Of a DNA stretch of 64,000 nt, positions 16,161 to 23,726 are shown piece by piece (within the stretch, counting starts at the first letter, position 1; the number at the start of each line of letters is the position of its first letter). The stretch covers positions 269,357 to 333,356 of the forward strand of contig NZ_BMPQ01000007.1 in NCBI RefSeq assembly GCF_014647675.1, read 5' to 3'. The stretch is from Streptomyces flaveus (GTDB taxonomy: Bacteria > Actinomycetota > Actinomycetes > Streptomycetales > Streptomycetaceae). Under the pieces are notes generated by a model that saw only the letters and a program-made list of their open reading frames with translations, ran no database searches and was not told the origin of the DNA. The position numbers and the translations under genes are program-made.

Positions 16161-16910
16161 CTCCACACACCGCCGCAACACCGTCACGAACTCCGGCGTC
16201 TCCCAAGGCCCCCGGTCCACCCGCCCGGTGTCATCCACACCAAGGTCCTGCACGTCGTACCGCCCCCGGCAGTGCCCGAGGGTGAAGCAGCACACCTCCC
16301 CGTAGCCGTGTCGCTTCAGATACAGCACGGGCCGCGGCGCGTCGTCGAGCGCCGCCGTGTCGCCCTCGGCGAAACCGCGGCACGGCCCCGTGTACTCGGC
16401 GTGCAGCAGCACCTCCAGCTCCCCGTGCAGCTCACAGACGTACAACTCGTCGGTGACCGTGAACGGCTCGATCCCGGCGACCAGCGGATGGCCGGGCCGG
16501 GTGACCTGGACCTCGTACGGCTCGATCGGCGGGTGGGCGACAAACTGGCTGCCAAGCACCTCGGCAAGCTCCCCGAGGAGCCGCGGGGTGGTGAACACCC
16601 GCGGCCCGCCGAGGGCCGGCGCCTCGATCACCGCGTTGGTGCCGTGCAGGGCGAGCCAGCGCCCGCCTCGCTCGACGAACCGGGCCAGCGCGGCCCGCTG
16701 GGCCGGGCGGGGCCGTACGTCGCAGGTGTAGGTGACCAGCAGGTCGGCCTTCTTCAGAGCGTCGACACAGTCGTAGTCCTGGTGGACGGTGGTCCGCACT
16801 CGCGGGTGATCACCGAGCAGTTCCAGCAGCCGCAGCCGCGCATAGTCGAAGTCGTGCCATTTGCCGCCGCAGACCAGCACGGCGTCCAGGCGGCCGGCCG
16901 GGCCCGCCAC
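16083..16910 (-). CDS. ThuA-like domain protein with repeat-derived tail
   Basis: A 275-aa protein of the ThuA/trehalose-utilisation (class I glutamine amidotransferase-like) fold. Typical segments are VLVCGGKWHDFDYARLRLLE, ADLLVTYTCDVRP, GGRWLALHGTNAV and GYGEVCCFTLGHCRGRYDV. Members are linked to disaccharide or ketose catabolism but the reaction is unclear. The last 25 residues (PPPPLPVPSLGAAAPRPPL) are encoded inside the right arm of the intergenic repeat and are probably not part of the fold. The GTG start is 3 bases after the SDR stop, with no strong ribosome site, so coupling is likely. Confidence 0.8.
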   Translation of the reverse strand: MAGPAGRLDAVLVCGGKWHDFDYARLRLLELLGDHPRVRTTVHQDYDCVDALKKADLLVTYTCDVRPRPAQRAALARFVERGGRWLALHGTNAVIEAPALGGPRVFTTPRLLGELAEVLGSQFVAHPPIEPYEVQVTRPGHPLVAGIEPFTVTDELYVCELHGELEVLLHAEYTGPCRGFAEGDTAALDDAPRPVLYLKRHGYGEVCCFTLGHCRGRYDVQDLGVDDTGRVDRGPWETPEFVTVLRRCVERVVSPPPPLPVPSLGAAAPRPPLSA

Positions 16911-16913
16911 GGC

Positions 16914-17678
16914 TCAGTACTGGACGCGGGTCAACAGCCCGCCGTCCACCACGAGGTTGACGCCGACGCAGAAGGAGCCGGTCCGCCCGAGCAGGAACGC
17001 CACCGCCGCGGCCACGTCCTCCGCGGTGCCGTAACGGCCGATGGGCAGCTTGGCGAGGACCTCCTCGTAGACCTCCGGGCGGCTGGTGCGGATGGTCTCC
17101 CAGGCGCCGCCGGGGAAGTCGATCGGGCCGGGGGAGACCGTGTTGACTCGGATGCCCTTCGGAGCGAGGGAGTGCGCCAGAGCCGAAGCATGCTGGACGA
17201 CCGCGGCCTTCATGGCGGAGTAGGAGTTGGCTCCGGCAGGGCGTGCGGTGTCGGAGGCGTTGGTGGTGCCGATGGCGACCACGGCGGCCCGGTCGGAGGC
17301 CTCCAGGTAGGGCATGGCCGCCTCGACGAGTCCAGCGAACGGGACCAGGTCACCGCGCAGGCTGGCCTCCCACGACTCGGGGCCCTTGACGTTGCCTGCC
17401 GAGACATTGGACACCAGCAGGTCCAGGCCACCCAGTTCGCCGGCCGCCCGCTCCACGAAGCCCGCGAGCGCGGCCGGGTCGGTGACGTCGACCGGCTCGG
17501 CGAACACCGTCGCCCCCTCGCCGCGCAACTCGGCGGCGGCCTTCGCGAGTGCCTCCTCGCCCCGGGCGCACAGCGCCAGCGCGCAGCCCTCCGCGGCCAA
17601 GGTTCCCGCGATCGCCCGCCCGATACCCCGGCTCGCACCGGTCACCAGCGCCTTCGCACCTGTCAGTCCCAGATCCAT
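16914..17678 (-). CDS. SDR family oxidoreductase (atypical active site)
   Basis: A 254-aa SDR with cofactor motif TGASRGIG (13-20), SNVSAG in place of NNAG, Tyr153 and Lys157 (SYSAMK), and the closing NLVVDGG. The position of the catalytic Ser reads AIGTTNAS, so Thr138/139 would have to take its place. The ATG at 17678 is preferred, with GGAG 8 bases upstream; a GTG at 17687 would add three residues. It is the middle gene of the acyl-CoA dehydrogenase-SDR-ThuA operon and may oxidise a hydroxyacyl intermediate. Confidence 0.88.
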   Translation of the reverse strand: MDLGLTGAKALVTGASRGIGRAIAGTLAAEGCALALCARGEEALAKAAAELRGEGATVFAEPVDVTDPAALAGFVERAAGELGGLDLLVSNVSAGNVKGPESWEASLRGDLVPFAGLVEAAMPYLEASDRAAVVAIGTTNASDTARPAGANSYSAMKAAVVQHASALAHSLAPKGIRVNTVSPGPIDFPGGAWETIRTSRPEVYEEVLAKLPIGRYGTAEDVAAAVAFLLGRTGSFCVGVNLVVDGGLLTRVQY

Positions 17679-17733
17679 TGAGGTCACTCCTTTGTGATGC
17701 CGTGATGGTGTGGTGGCCGTAGCGGCCGGTGTG

Positions 17734-18963
17734 TCAGTTGCCGGGAAGCTGTGAGAACGGCACCCGGTCCACCCGCGGTTCCGGCGGCAGTTTCAGTACG
17801 CGCTCGCCGATGAGGTTGCGCTGGATCTGGTCGGTGCCACCGGCCAGCCGGTACCCAGGGGCGCCGAGCAGGTGCTGGGTCCAGGCGAACGTGCCCGGTT
17901 CCCCGGTGTCGGCGCTGATCCGGGCGCCCAGCAGCTCGGCGGCGACCTGCCCCGTGCGGCTCAGCAGGTCGGAGGCCATGAGTTTGGTCAGGGACGCCTC
18001 CGGGCCCGGCTTGTCACCGGCGGCACTCGCCCTGGCGACGCGGTCCACGGTGGCGGCACGGAGCGCGGTACGCACGTACAGGTCGGCGAGCTGCTGGCGA
18101 ACCAGCGGATCTCCCGTGCGGTCGAGCGAGCGCGCGAGGGCGAGCACGTCCGGGAAAGTGCCGCCCTTGCGCCGGTTGCCGCTGCCGGAGGCGGTCCGTT
18201 CGAAGGCGAGAGTGGTGGTGGCGACCTCCCAGCCCTGCCCCGGACGCCCGATCCGTAGCCGGTCCGGAACGCGTACGCCGCTGAGGAACACCTCGTTGAA
18301 CGAGGCACCGCCGCTCATCTGGCGGATGGGGCGCACCTCTACACCGGGTGCGTCCATCGGGACCAGGAACGCGGTGATGCCCGCCTGCTTCACGACGTCC
18401 GGATCGGTGCGGGCGAGCAGCAGCCCGAAGTCGGCAAACTGGGCTCCCGAGGTCCACACCTTCTGACCGTCGATCACCCAGTCCTCGCCGTCCCGCCGGG
18501 CGCGCGTACGCACCGCGGCGAGGTCGGATCCGGCGCCGGGCTCGCTGAAGAGCTGGCAGGCCAGCAGGTCCGTACGCAGAAACGCCCGTGCGTACTCGTC
18601 GCGTTGCTCGGCCGTTCCGAACAGGGAGACCGACATCCCGACCAGGCGCACGGTGACGCTGATCAGCTCGGTGGAGGGCGGCACCTCGAAGGCCGACTCC
18701 TCCTGGGCGAAGGCCGCCACGTGGGCGGCGGTCAGGCCCGCTCCGCCCTTGTCCCCGGGGAGGGTCAGGGCCTGGTACCCGGCGTCGAAGCGGGCGCGTT
18801 GGTAGACGCGGCAGCGTTCCAGCAGCAGGCGTTCCTCGTCCTCGGGGAGGTTGTGGAAGACGGCGAGGTCACCGGTGGCCTCGGTTTCCCGGGCCGGTTC
18901 GAGCACGGTGGCCAGCCACTGCCGGACCTGTGTGCGCCATGCGTCCAGATCGGGCTGGGACAT
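17734..18963 (-). CDS. Acyl-CoA dehydrogenase family protein
   Basis: A 409-aa FAD enzyme that should introduce an alpha,beta double bond into an acyl-CoA. Recognisable parts are QLFSEPGAGSDLAAVRTRAR (FAD/substrate loop), VIDGQKVWTSGAQFADFGLL, the MSGGASFNEVFLSGVRVP strand, and the C-terminal GGTDQIQRNLIGERVL. The ribosome site GAGGAGGAG is excellent. It heads a minus-strand operon and is divergent from the acyl-CoA ligase. It resembles the sterol/branched side-chain type rather than fatty-acid FadE in general look, but this is only an impression. Confidence 0.9.
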   Translation of the reverse strand: MSQPDLDAWRTQVRQWLATVLEPARETEATGDLAVFHNLPEDEERLLLERCRVYQRARFDAGYQALTLPGDKGGAGLTAAHVAAFAQEESAFEVPPSTELISVTVRLVGMSVSLFGTAEQRDEYARAFLRTDLLACQLFSEPGAGSDLAAVRTRARRDGEDWVIDGQKVWTSGAQFADFGLLLARTDPDVVKQAGITAFLVPMDAPGVEVRPIRQMSGGASFNEVFLSGVRVPDRLRIGRPGQGWEVATTTLAFERTASGSGNRRKGGTFPDVLALARSLDRTGDPLVRQQLADLYVRTALRAATVDRVARASAAGDKPGPEASLTKLMASDLLSRTGQVAAELLGARISADTGEPGTFAWTQHLLGAPGYRLAGGTDQIQRNLIGERVLKLPPEPRVDRVPFSQLPGN

Positions 18964-18981
18964 GGCTCCTCCTCAAGTGCA

Positions 18982-19006
18982 GTTACGAGATGGCGGGTTC
19001 AGTAAC
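18982..19006. promoter_or_regulatory. Inverted repeat in the divergent ACAD/ligase promoter region
   Basis: GTTAC (18982-18986) and GTAAC (19002-19006) form a perfect inverted repeat with a 15-base spacer in the 196-bp divergent region. The right half contains GTTCAGTAA (18997-19005), the exact reverse complement of TTACTGAAC at 2446-2454 upstream of E1 alpha. A CTACAGT block (19097-19103) is also shared with the E1 alpha region (2422-2428). This suggests one regulator for both promoter regions, but the motifs are short. Confidence 0.4.
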
Positions 19007-19159
19007 GAGGAGGGCGTGTGCGGCCCCTTGCCCGCCGGAGCCATGGGCGGATGCTTCCGGCTCGGGTCAGAGTGTTCCGTACTTTCTTGATAAACGCTAC
19101 AGTCTCGCCATTGACTCTCCCACGCACCGGGAGGGGCCCGAGGAGCCGCCGGAGGAGCC

Positions 19160-20698
19160 ATGTCTCTGCTACCACTCGACCGTCGCGCCCAGGAGACACC
19201 CCACGAGCCCGCTCTCGTCGATGATCAGGACGTGCTGACCTGGTCGGAACTCGCCGACCAGGTCGCGCGGGTGGCGGCACGGCTGCTGGAGATCGCGCCC
19301 GGCCCCGACGACCGGGTCGCCGTCCTCGGTGACAACGCGATCCCCACCCTGGTGGCCCATCTGGCCGGCCTGCGCGCCGGAGTGGGAACCGTCGCCACCT
19401 CCCGGCACCTGATGGTGGGCGAACTCGTCGACCAGATCACCGACGCGGGCGCGACCGGGATCATCTCCGGACCCGCCGGTGCGGTCGCCGCCCTGGAGGC
19501 GGCCCGCGAACTGGGCCTGCCGCTCGTGATGCACGGAACCCCGGCCATCGGGCACGCCTTCGAGTGGGACCTGTGGCTGGCAGCGGCGCCCACCGGACGG
19601 ACCTTGCCGACGGGCCGGGCCGCCCGGCCGCCCCTCGTCTACACCTCCGGAACCACCGGCCGGGCACGCGGCACCGAGGTGCGCTGGGTGAGCGGCCCGG
19701 TCCCCGACAGCTCCGCGTACCTGGCCGCGATGGCGGCCCGCCCCGGATTCCCGCCGGGACCGCACCTCGTATGCGGCCCGCTGCAGCACAACGCACCGCT
19801 GACGTCCCTGCGGCACCTGACGGCCGGTCAGCAGGTGGTCGTACTCGGCGGATATGACGCGGAGGCGTTCCTGCGCCGAGTCGAGGAGTGGCGGGTCACC
19901 TCCACGGTCATGGTGCCCACCCACTTCCAACGCCTGCTCGCCCTACCGGAAGAGGTCCGAAGCCGGTACGACGTCTCCAGCCTCCTCCAGGTCTCCCACA
20001 CCGGATCTGCCTGCCCGCCGGACGTGAAGCGGGCCATGATCGAGTGGTTCGGCCCGGTGCTGACCGAGTCCTACGGTGCCAGCGAGGCCGGCACCGTGGC
20101 ACGCATCAGCAGCACCGAGTGGCTGGAGCATCCCGGTTCGGTGGGGCGCGTCCAGCCCCCGTACGAGGTCTTGGTGGCCGACGACGACGGCCGTCCGCTG
20201 CCGACCGGCGAGCTCGGACTGCTGGCGTTCCAGGCACCCGAGGGCAGGGGAGTGCGCTACCACGCGGACCCGGACAAGACCAAGGCCGCCTATCTCGCGC
20301 CGGGCGTCTTCACGCTCGGCGACATCGGCTACGTCGACGCGAGCGGCTACATCTTCATCACCGACCGGGCCGCCGACGTCGTGGTCTCCGGCGGGGTCAA
20401 CCTGTACCCGGCCGAGAGCGAGGCCGTGCTGCGCCGGCACCCTGCGGTCGCCGAGATCGCGGTCATCGGTGTGCCCCACCCAGACTTCGGCGAGTCGCTG
20501 CGTGCGCTGGTCGTGGCCGCCGGGGACGAGCCGTCGGCCGAGGAGCTGGACCGGTTCTGCCGCGACCGGCTGGCCGCCTACAAGTGCCCCAAGTCGTACG
20601 AGTTCGTCCCGAGCCTCCTGCGCAACGCGATGGGCAAGCTCGACAAACGCGCGATGCGCCGCCCCTACTGGCGCTCCGAGCGCACCATCGCCGGCTGA
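19160..20698 (+). CDS. AMP-forming acyl-CoA ligase (ANL superfamily)
   Basis: A 512-aa adenylate-forming enzyme that activates a carboxylic acid to its CoA thioester. The phosphate loop is YTSGTTGRARGTE, with Arg where the family often has Lys; motif A5 is ESYGASEAG; A7/A8 are FTLGDIGYVDASGYIFITDR; and the catalytic Lys of the C-terminal domain is in NAMGKLDKRAM. GGAGGAGCC precedes the ATG. It starts the operon ligase-phosphatase-thiolase-reductase and is divergent from the acyl-CoA dehydrogenase, so activation and beta-oxidation steps share a control region. Confidence 0.92.
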   Translation: MSLLPLDRRAQETPHEPALVDDQDVLTWSELADQVARVAARLLEIAPGPDDRVAVLGDNAIPTLVAHLAGLRAGVGTVATSRHLMVGELVDQITDAGATGIISGPAGAVAALEAARELGLPLVMHGTPAIGHAFEWDLWLAAAPTGRTLPTGRAARPPLVYTSGTTGRARGTEVRWVSGPVPDSSAYLAAMAARPGFPPGPHLVCGPLQHNAPLTSLRHLTAGQQVVVLGGYDAEAFLRRVEEWRVTSTVMVPTHFQRLLALPEEVRSRYDVSSLLQVSHTGSACPPDVKRAMIEWFGPVLTESYGASEAGTVARISSTEWLEHPGSVGRVQPPYEVLVADDDGRPLPTGELGLLAFQAPEGRGVRYHADPDKTKAAYLAPGVFTLGDIGYVDASGYIFITDRAADVVVSGGVNLYPAESEAVLRRHPAVAEIAVIGVPHPDFGESLRALVVAAGDEPSAEELDRFCRDRLAAYKCPKSYEFVPSLLRNAMGKLDKRAMRRPYWRSERTIAG

Positions 20699-20747
20699 GC
20701 CACCACAAGCAACCTGTGCCCGCCCCTCGTACGTACGAAGGATCCCC

Positions 20748-21353
20748 ATGACTGAACTCCTCCTCATCCGGCACGGCCTTCCCGTGGCGGGCGTCTACGA
20801 CCCGGGCCTGTCGCCGGAGGGCACCGCCCAGGCCGAGCGTCTCGCGGCCTGGCTCGTGCACGAGGACGTCGACGCCCTCTACACCAGCCCCTTCCAGCGG
20901 GCCCGCGAAACGGTGGCCCCGCTGGAGCGGCTCACCGGCATGACCGCCGCCGTCCTCGACGACCTGCGCGAGTGGGACACCGACGTCTCGCACCCCTACA
21001 CGCCGCCGGAGCAGATCAACGCCGACGACCCCCGTTCGGTGGCGCTCTCCGAGGGACGGTACGAGGACTTCGTGCCCGACCTGGACTGGGACGCCTTCCG
21101 AGAGCGGGCGGCGCGGGCCATGGACACCATCCTGGACGCCCACCCCGGCGGGCGGGTCGCGGTCGTGTGCCACGGCGGCATCACCAACACCTACCTGGCG
21201 ACGGTGCTCGGCCTCTCCCGCATGTTCTGGTTCCACCCCGGCTACACCTCGGTCAGCCGGGTGCGACGGATGCCGGGCGGACGCATCGTCCTTCACTCGG
21301 TGAACGAGACGGCCCACATGGTCGCCGAGCGCGCCGTCGACGCCATCGCCTGA
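20748..21353 (+). CDS. Histidine phosphatase family protein
   Basis: A 201-aa protein of the phosphoglycerate-mutase-like histidine phosphatase family. The RHG motif with the phospho-acceptor His9 is at the N-terminus (LLIRHGLP) and the second catalytic His is in VAVVCHGGITN. TSPFQRARETVAPL is the usual third motif. The site GAAGGATCCCC precedes the ATG. Its place in a CoA-activation operon is unusual; it may remove phosphate from a substrate or intermediate, possibly one linked to the PEP-synthase-like protein, which is speculation. Confidence 0.9.
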   Translation: MTELLLIRHGLPVAGVYDPGLSPEGTAQAERLAAWLVHEDVDALYTSPFQRARETVAPLERLTGMTAAVLDDLREWDTDVSHPYTPPEQINADDPRSVALSEGRYEDFVPDLDWDAFRERAARAMDTILDAHPGGRVAVVCHGGITNTYLATVLGLSRMFWFHPGYTSVSRVRRMPGGRIVLHSVNETAHMVAERAVDAIA

Positions 21354-21385
21354 CCTGCCCCCATCCCCTTCAGGAGGTCCCGTCC

Positions 21386-22579
21386 GTGCCCGGATCCGTC
21401 ATCGTCGCCGGCGCCAGAACACCCATCGGCAAACTGATGGGCGCCCTGAGCCCGCTGTCCGCCGCCGACCTCGGCGCACACGCCATCAGCGCCGCCCTGG
21501 CCGCCGTACACCTGGATCCGGCCGCGGTGGAAGCCGTCGTCATGGGTCACGTCGTCCAGGCCGGAGCCGGTCCCAATCCCGCACGGCAGGCCGCCGTCAG
21601 CGCAGGCATTCCGTTCGCCGTACCGGCGAGCACCGTCAACAAGCTCTGCCTGTCCGGCCTGCACGCCATCGCGCTGGCCGATCTCATGATCGCCTCCGGC
21701 CGCCACGAGGTGGTCGTCGCGGGCGGGATGGAGTCCATGTCGGGAGCGCCGCACCTGCTGCGCGGATCCCGTACCGGCTGGAAGTACGGACCGGCCGCGG
21801 TCGAGGACGCCCTCGACCGCGATGCCCTGACCTGCGCTTTCGACGGAGTCTCCATGGGTGCGGCCACCGAGCGGTACCAGCAGCCGTTCGGCTTCACCCG
21901 CGAGGAGCAGGACGAGTACAGCGCACGATCGCACCAACTCGCCCTGCGCGCCCGGGAGTCCGGCGCACTGGCCGCGGAGATCGCCCCGGTCACGGTAACC
22001 GGGCGTCGCGGCGAGGAGACGGTAGTGGCGGCCGACGAGGGGATACGGCCGGGGAGTACCGCGGAGAGCCTGGGGCGCCTGAGACCCGCGTTCTCCTCCG
22101 GGGGCACCGTCACCGCGGGCAACTCCTCACAGCTCTCCGACGGCGCCGCGGCCGTCATCGTCATGAGCGCGGAACGCGCCCGGCGGGACGGACTGACTCC
22201 CCTCGCGGAGATCGGCGCCTACGGCACCGTCGCGGGCCCCGACCCCTCCCTGCTCGTCCAGCCGGCCGGCGCGATCCGTGACGCCCTGTCCCGGGACGGC
22301 CGGCTGAAGACCGCCGACCTGGACCTGTTCGAGATCAACGAGGCGTTCGCCGGTGTGGCCCTGGCCTCCGTACGGGAGCTGGACATCCCGCTGGAGAAGG
22401 TGAACGTCAACGGCGGCGCGATCGCTCTGGGACACCCGGTCGGCATGACCGGCACCCGGTTGGTGCTGACCCTCGCGACAGAACTGGCGCGGCGTGGAGG
22501 CGGTACCGGAGCGGCGGCCCTGTGCGGGGGCGGCGGCCAGGGCGACGCACTGCTGCTGCACGTACCACCGCGAGCCTGA
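21386..22579 (+). CDS. Acetyl-CoA acetyltransferase / 3-ketoacyl-CoA thiolase
   Basis: A 397-aa degradative-type thiolase that cleaves a 3-ketoacyl-CoA with CoA. Catalytic residues are all present: nucleophile Cys88 (NKLCLSGLHA), NEAF, His350 (GGAIALGHPVGMTG) and Cys380 (CGGGGQG). The GTG at 21386 follows a very strong AGGAGG, 8 bases away. It should complete the beta-oxidation arm of the island and feed acetyl- or propionyl-CoA into central metabolism. Confidence 0.93.
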   Translation: MPGSVIVAGARTPIGKLMGALSPLSAADLGAHAISAALAAVHLDPAAVEAVVMGHVVQAGAGPNPARQAAVSAGIPFAVPASTVNKLCLSGLHAIALADLMIASGRHEVVVAGGMESMSGAPHLLRGSRTGWKYGPAAVEDALDRDALTCAFDGVSMGAATERYQQPFGFTREEQDEYSARSHQLALRARESGALAAEIAPVTVTGRRGEETVVAADEGIRPGSTAESLGRLRPAFSSGGTVTAGNSSQLSDGAAAVIVMSAERARRDGLTPLAEIGAYGTVAGPDPSLLVQPAGAIRDALSRDGRLKTADLDLFEINEAFAGVALASVRELDIPLEKVNVNGGAIALGHPVGMTGTRLVLTLATELARRGGGTGAAALCGGGGQGDALLLHVPPRA

Positions 22580-22637
22580 CCCCGCACCTCCCGCCCGCGT
22601 CCGTCCCCACATCCGTACGAGACCAGGTTGACCCACC

Positions 22638-23597
22638 ATGACCGACCAGCTGCCCCTGGACGAGGAGACCCTCGTCGTGGCGACCCGTACCCACGTCGCC
22701 GACGGCGTCGTCTCCCTCACCCTGCGCCGCCCGGACGGCCGGCCGCTCCCGTCCTGGACGCCGGGAGCGCACCTCGATCTGCTCCTGGACGGCGGCCTGA
22801 TCCGCCAGTACTCGCTGTGCGGGGACCCCGCCGAACCGGACGCGTGGCGCATCGCCGTCCTGCGTGAGCCGCAGGGCCGCGGCGGCTCCGCGTACGTCCA
22901 CGACCACCTGCCGGAAGGCACCGCCGTGCGCGTCCGCGGGCCGCGGAACAACTTCCCGCTGCGGCCGGCCCCACGCCATCGGTTCATCGCCGGTGGCGTC
23001 GGCATCACACCGATCCTGCCGATGGTCGAGGCCGCCGAGGCGGCCGGAGCCGACTGGCGTCTGCTCTACGGCGGCCGCACCCGCACCTCCATGGCGTTCC
23101 TGGACCGACTCATGCCGTACGGGGACCGTGTGCTCGTCCGCCCACAGGACGAGTACGGCCTGCTCGACCTCGCTGCCTTCCTCGGCTCACCCGAGGAGGG
23201 CACCCTGGTGCACGCCTGCGGCCCCGAACCCCTGCTGCGGGCGGCGCAGGAGCAGTGCGCCGACTGGCCGGGCGGCACGCTGGGCGTCGAGCGGTTCGCC
23301 CCGGTGCAGGCAGCCGAAGCCCGCCCCGCCGCGGCCTTCGAGGTGGTGCTCGCCCGCGCCGGGCTCACTCTCACCGTGCCGCCCGACCGCTCGGTGCTCG
23401 AATCCCTCGAGGAGGCAGGCGTCGACGTGGACTTCTCCTGCCGCGAAGGCACCTGCGGCACCTGCGAGACCGACGTACTCGACGGCACGCCCGACCACCG
23501 GGACTCCCTGCTCAGCGAGGACGAGCGGGCCACCGGCGACACCATGCTCATCTGCGTCTCCCGCTCCTGCGGGCCTCGCCTCGTCCTCGACTTGTGA
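22638..23597 (+). CDS. Phthalate-dioxygenase-reductase-type flavoprotein with C-terminal ferredoxin domain
   Basis: A 319-aa reductase with FMN-binding RQYSLCG (56-62), NAD-binding GGVGITP (119-125) and CGP (194-196), and a C-terminal plant-type [2Fe-2S] domain with C268, C273, C276 and C306. This is the VanB/PdR layout that feeds electrons from NADH straight into a Rieske oxygenase. It is the last gene of the ligase operon, far from both oxygenase genes but within the island, so it is the most likely electron source for at least one of them. Confidence 0.92.
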   Translation: MTDQLPLDEETLVVATRTHVADGVVSLTLRRPDGRPLPSWTPGAHLDLLLDGGLIRQYSLCGDPAEPDAWRIAVLREPQGRGGSAYVHDHLPEGTAVRVRGPRNNFPLRPAPRHRFIAGGVGITPILPMVEAAEAAGADWRLLYGGRTRTSMAFLDRLMPYGDRVLVRPQDEYGLLDLAAFLGSPEEGTLVHACGPEPLLRAAQEQCADWPGGTLGVERFAPVQAAEARPAAAFEVVLARAGLTLTVPPDRSVLESLEEAGVDVDFSCREGTCGTCETDVLDGTPDHRDSLLSEDERATGDTMLICVSRSCGPRLVLDL

Positions 23598-23726
23598 CCG
23601 GCCCGGCACCGCCCGCTCGCTCGGTACCGCGGAACCGCGCCTGTGCGCTGACTGTCCGGATTCCACCCGAAGTGCCACGCTGGGGGCACGAGAGGTATCC
23701 GCCGAGGGGACTCGGGAGGGGCCACT

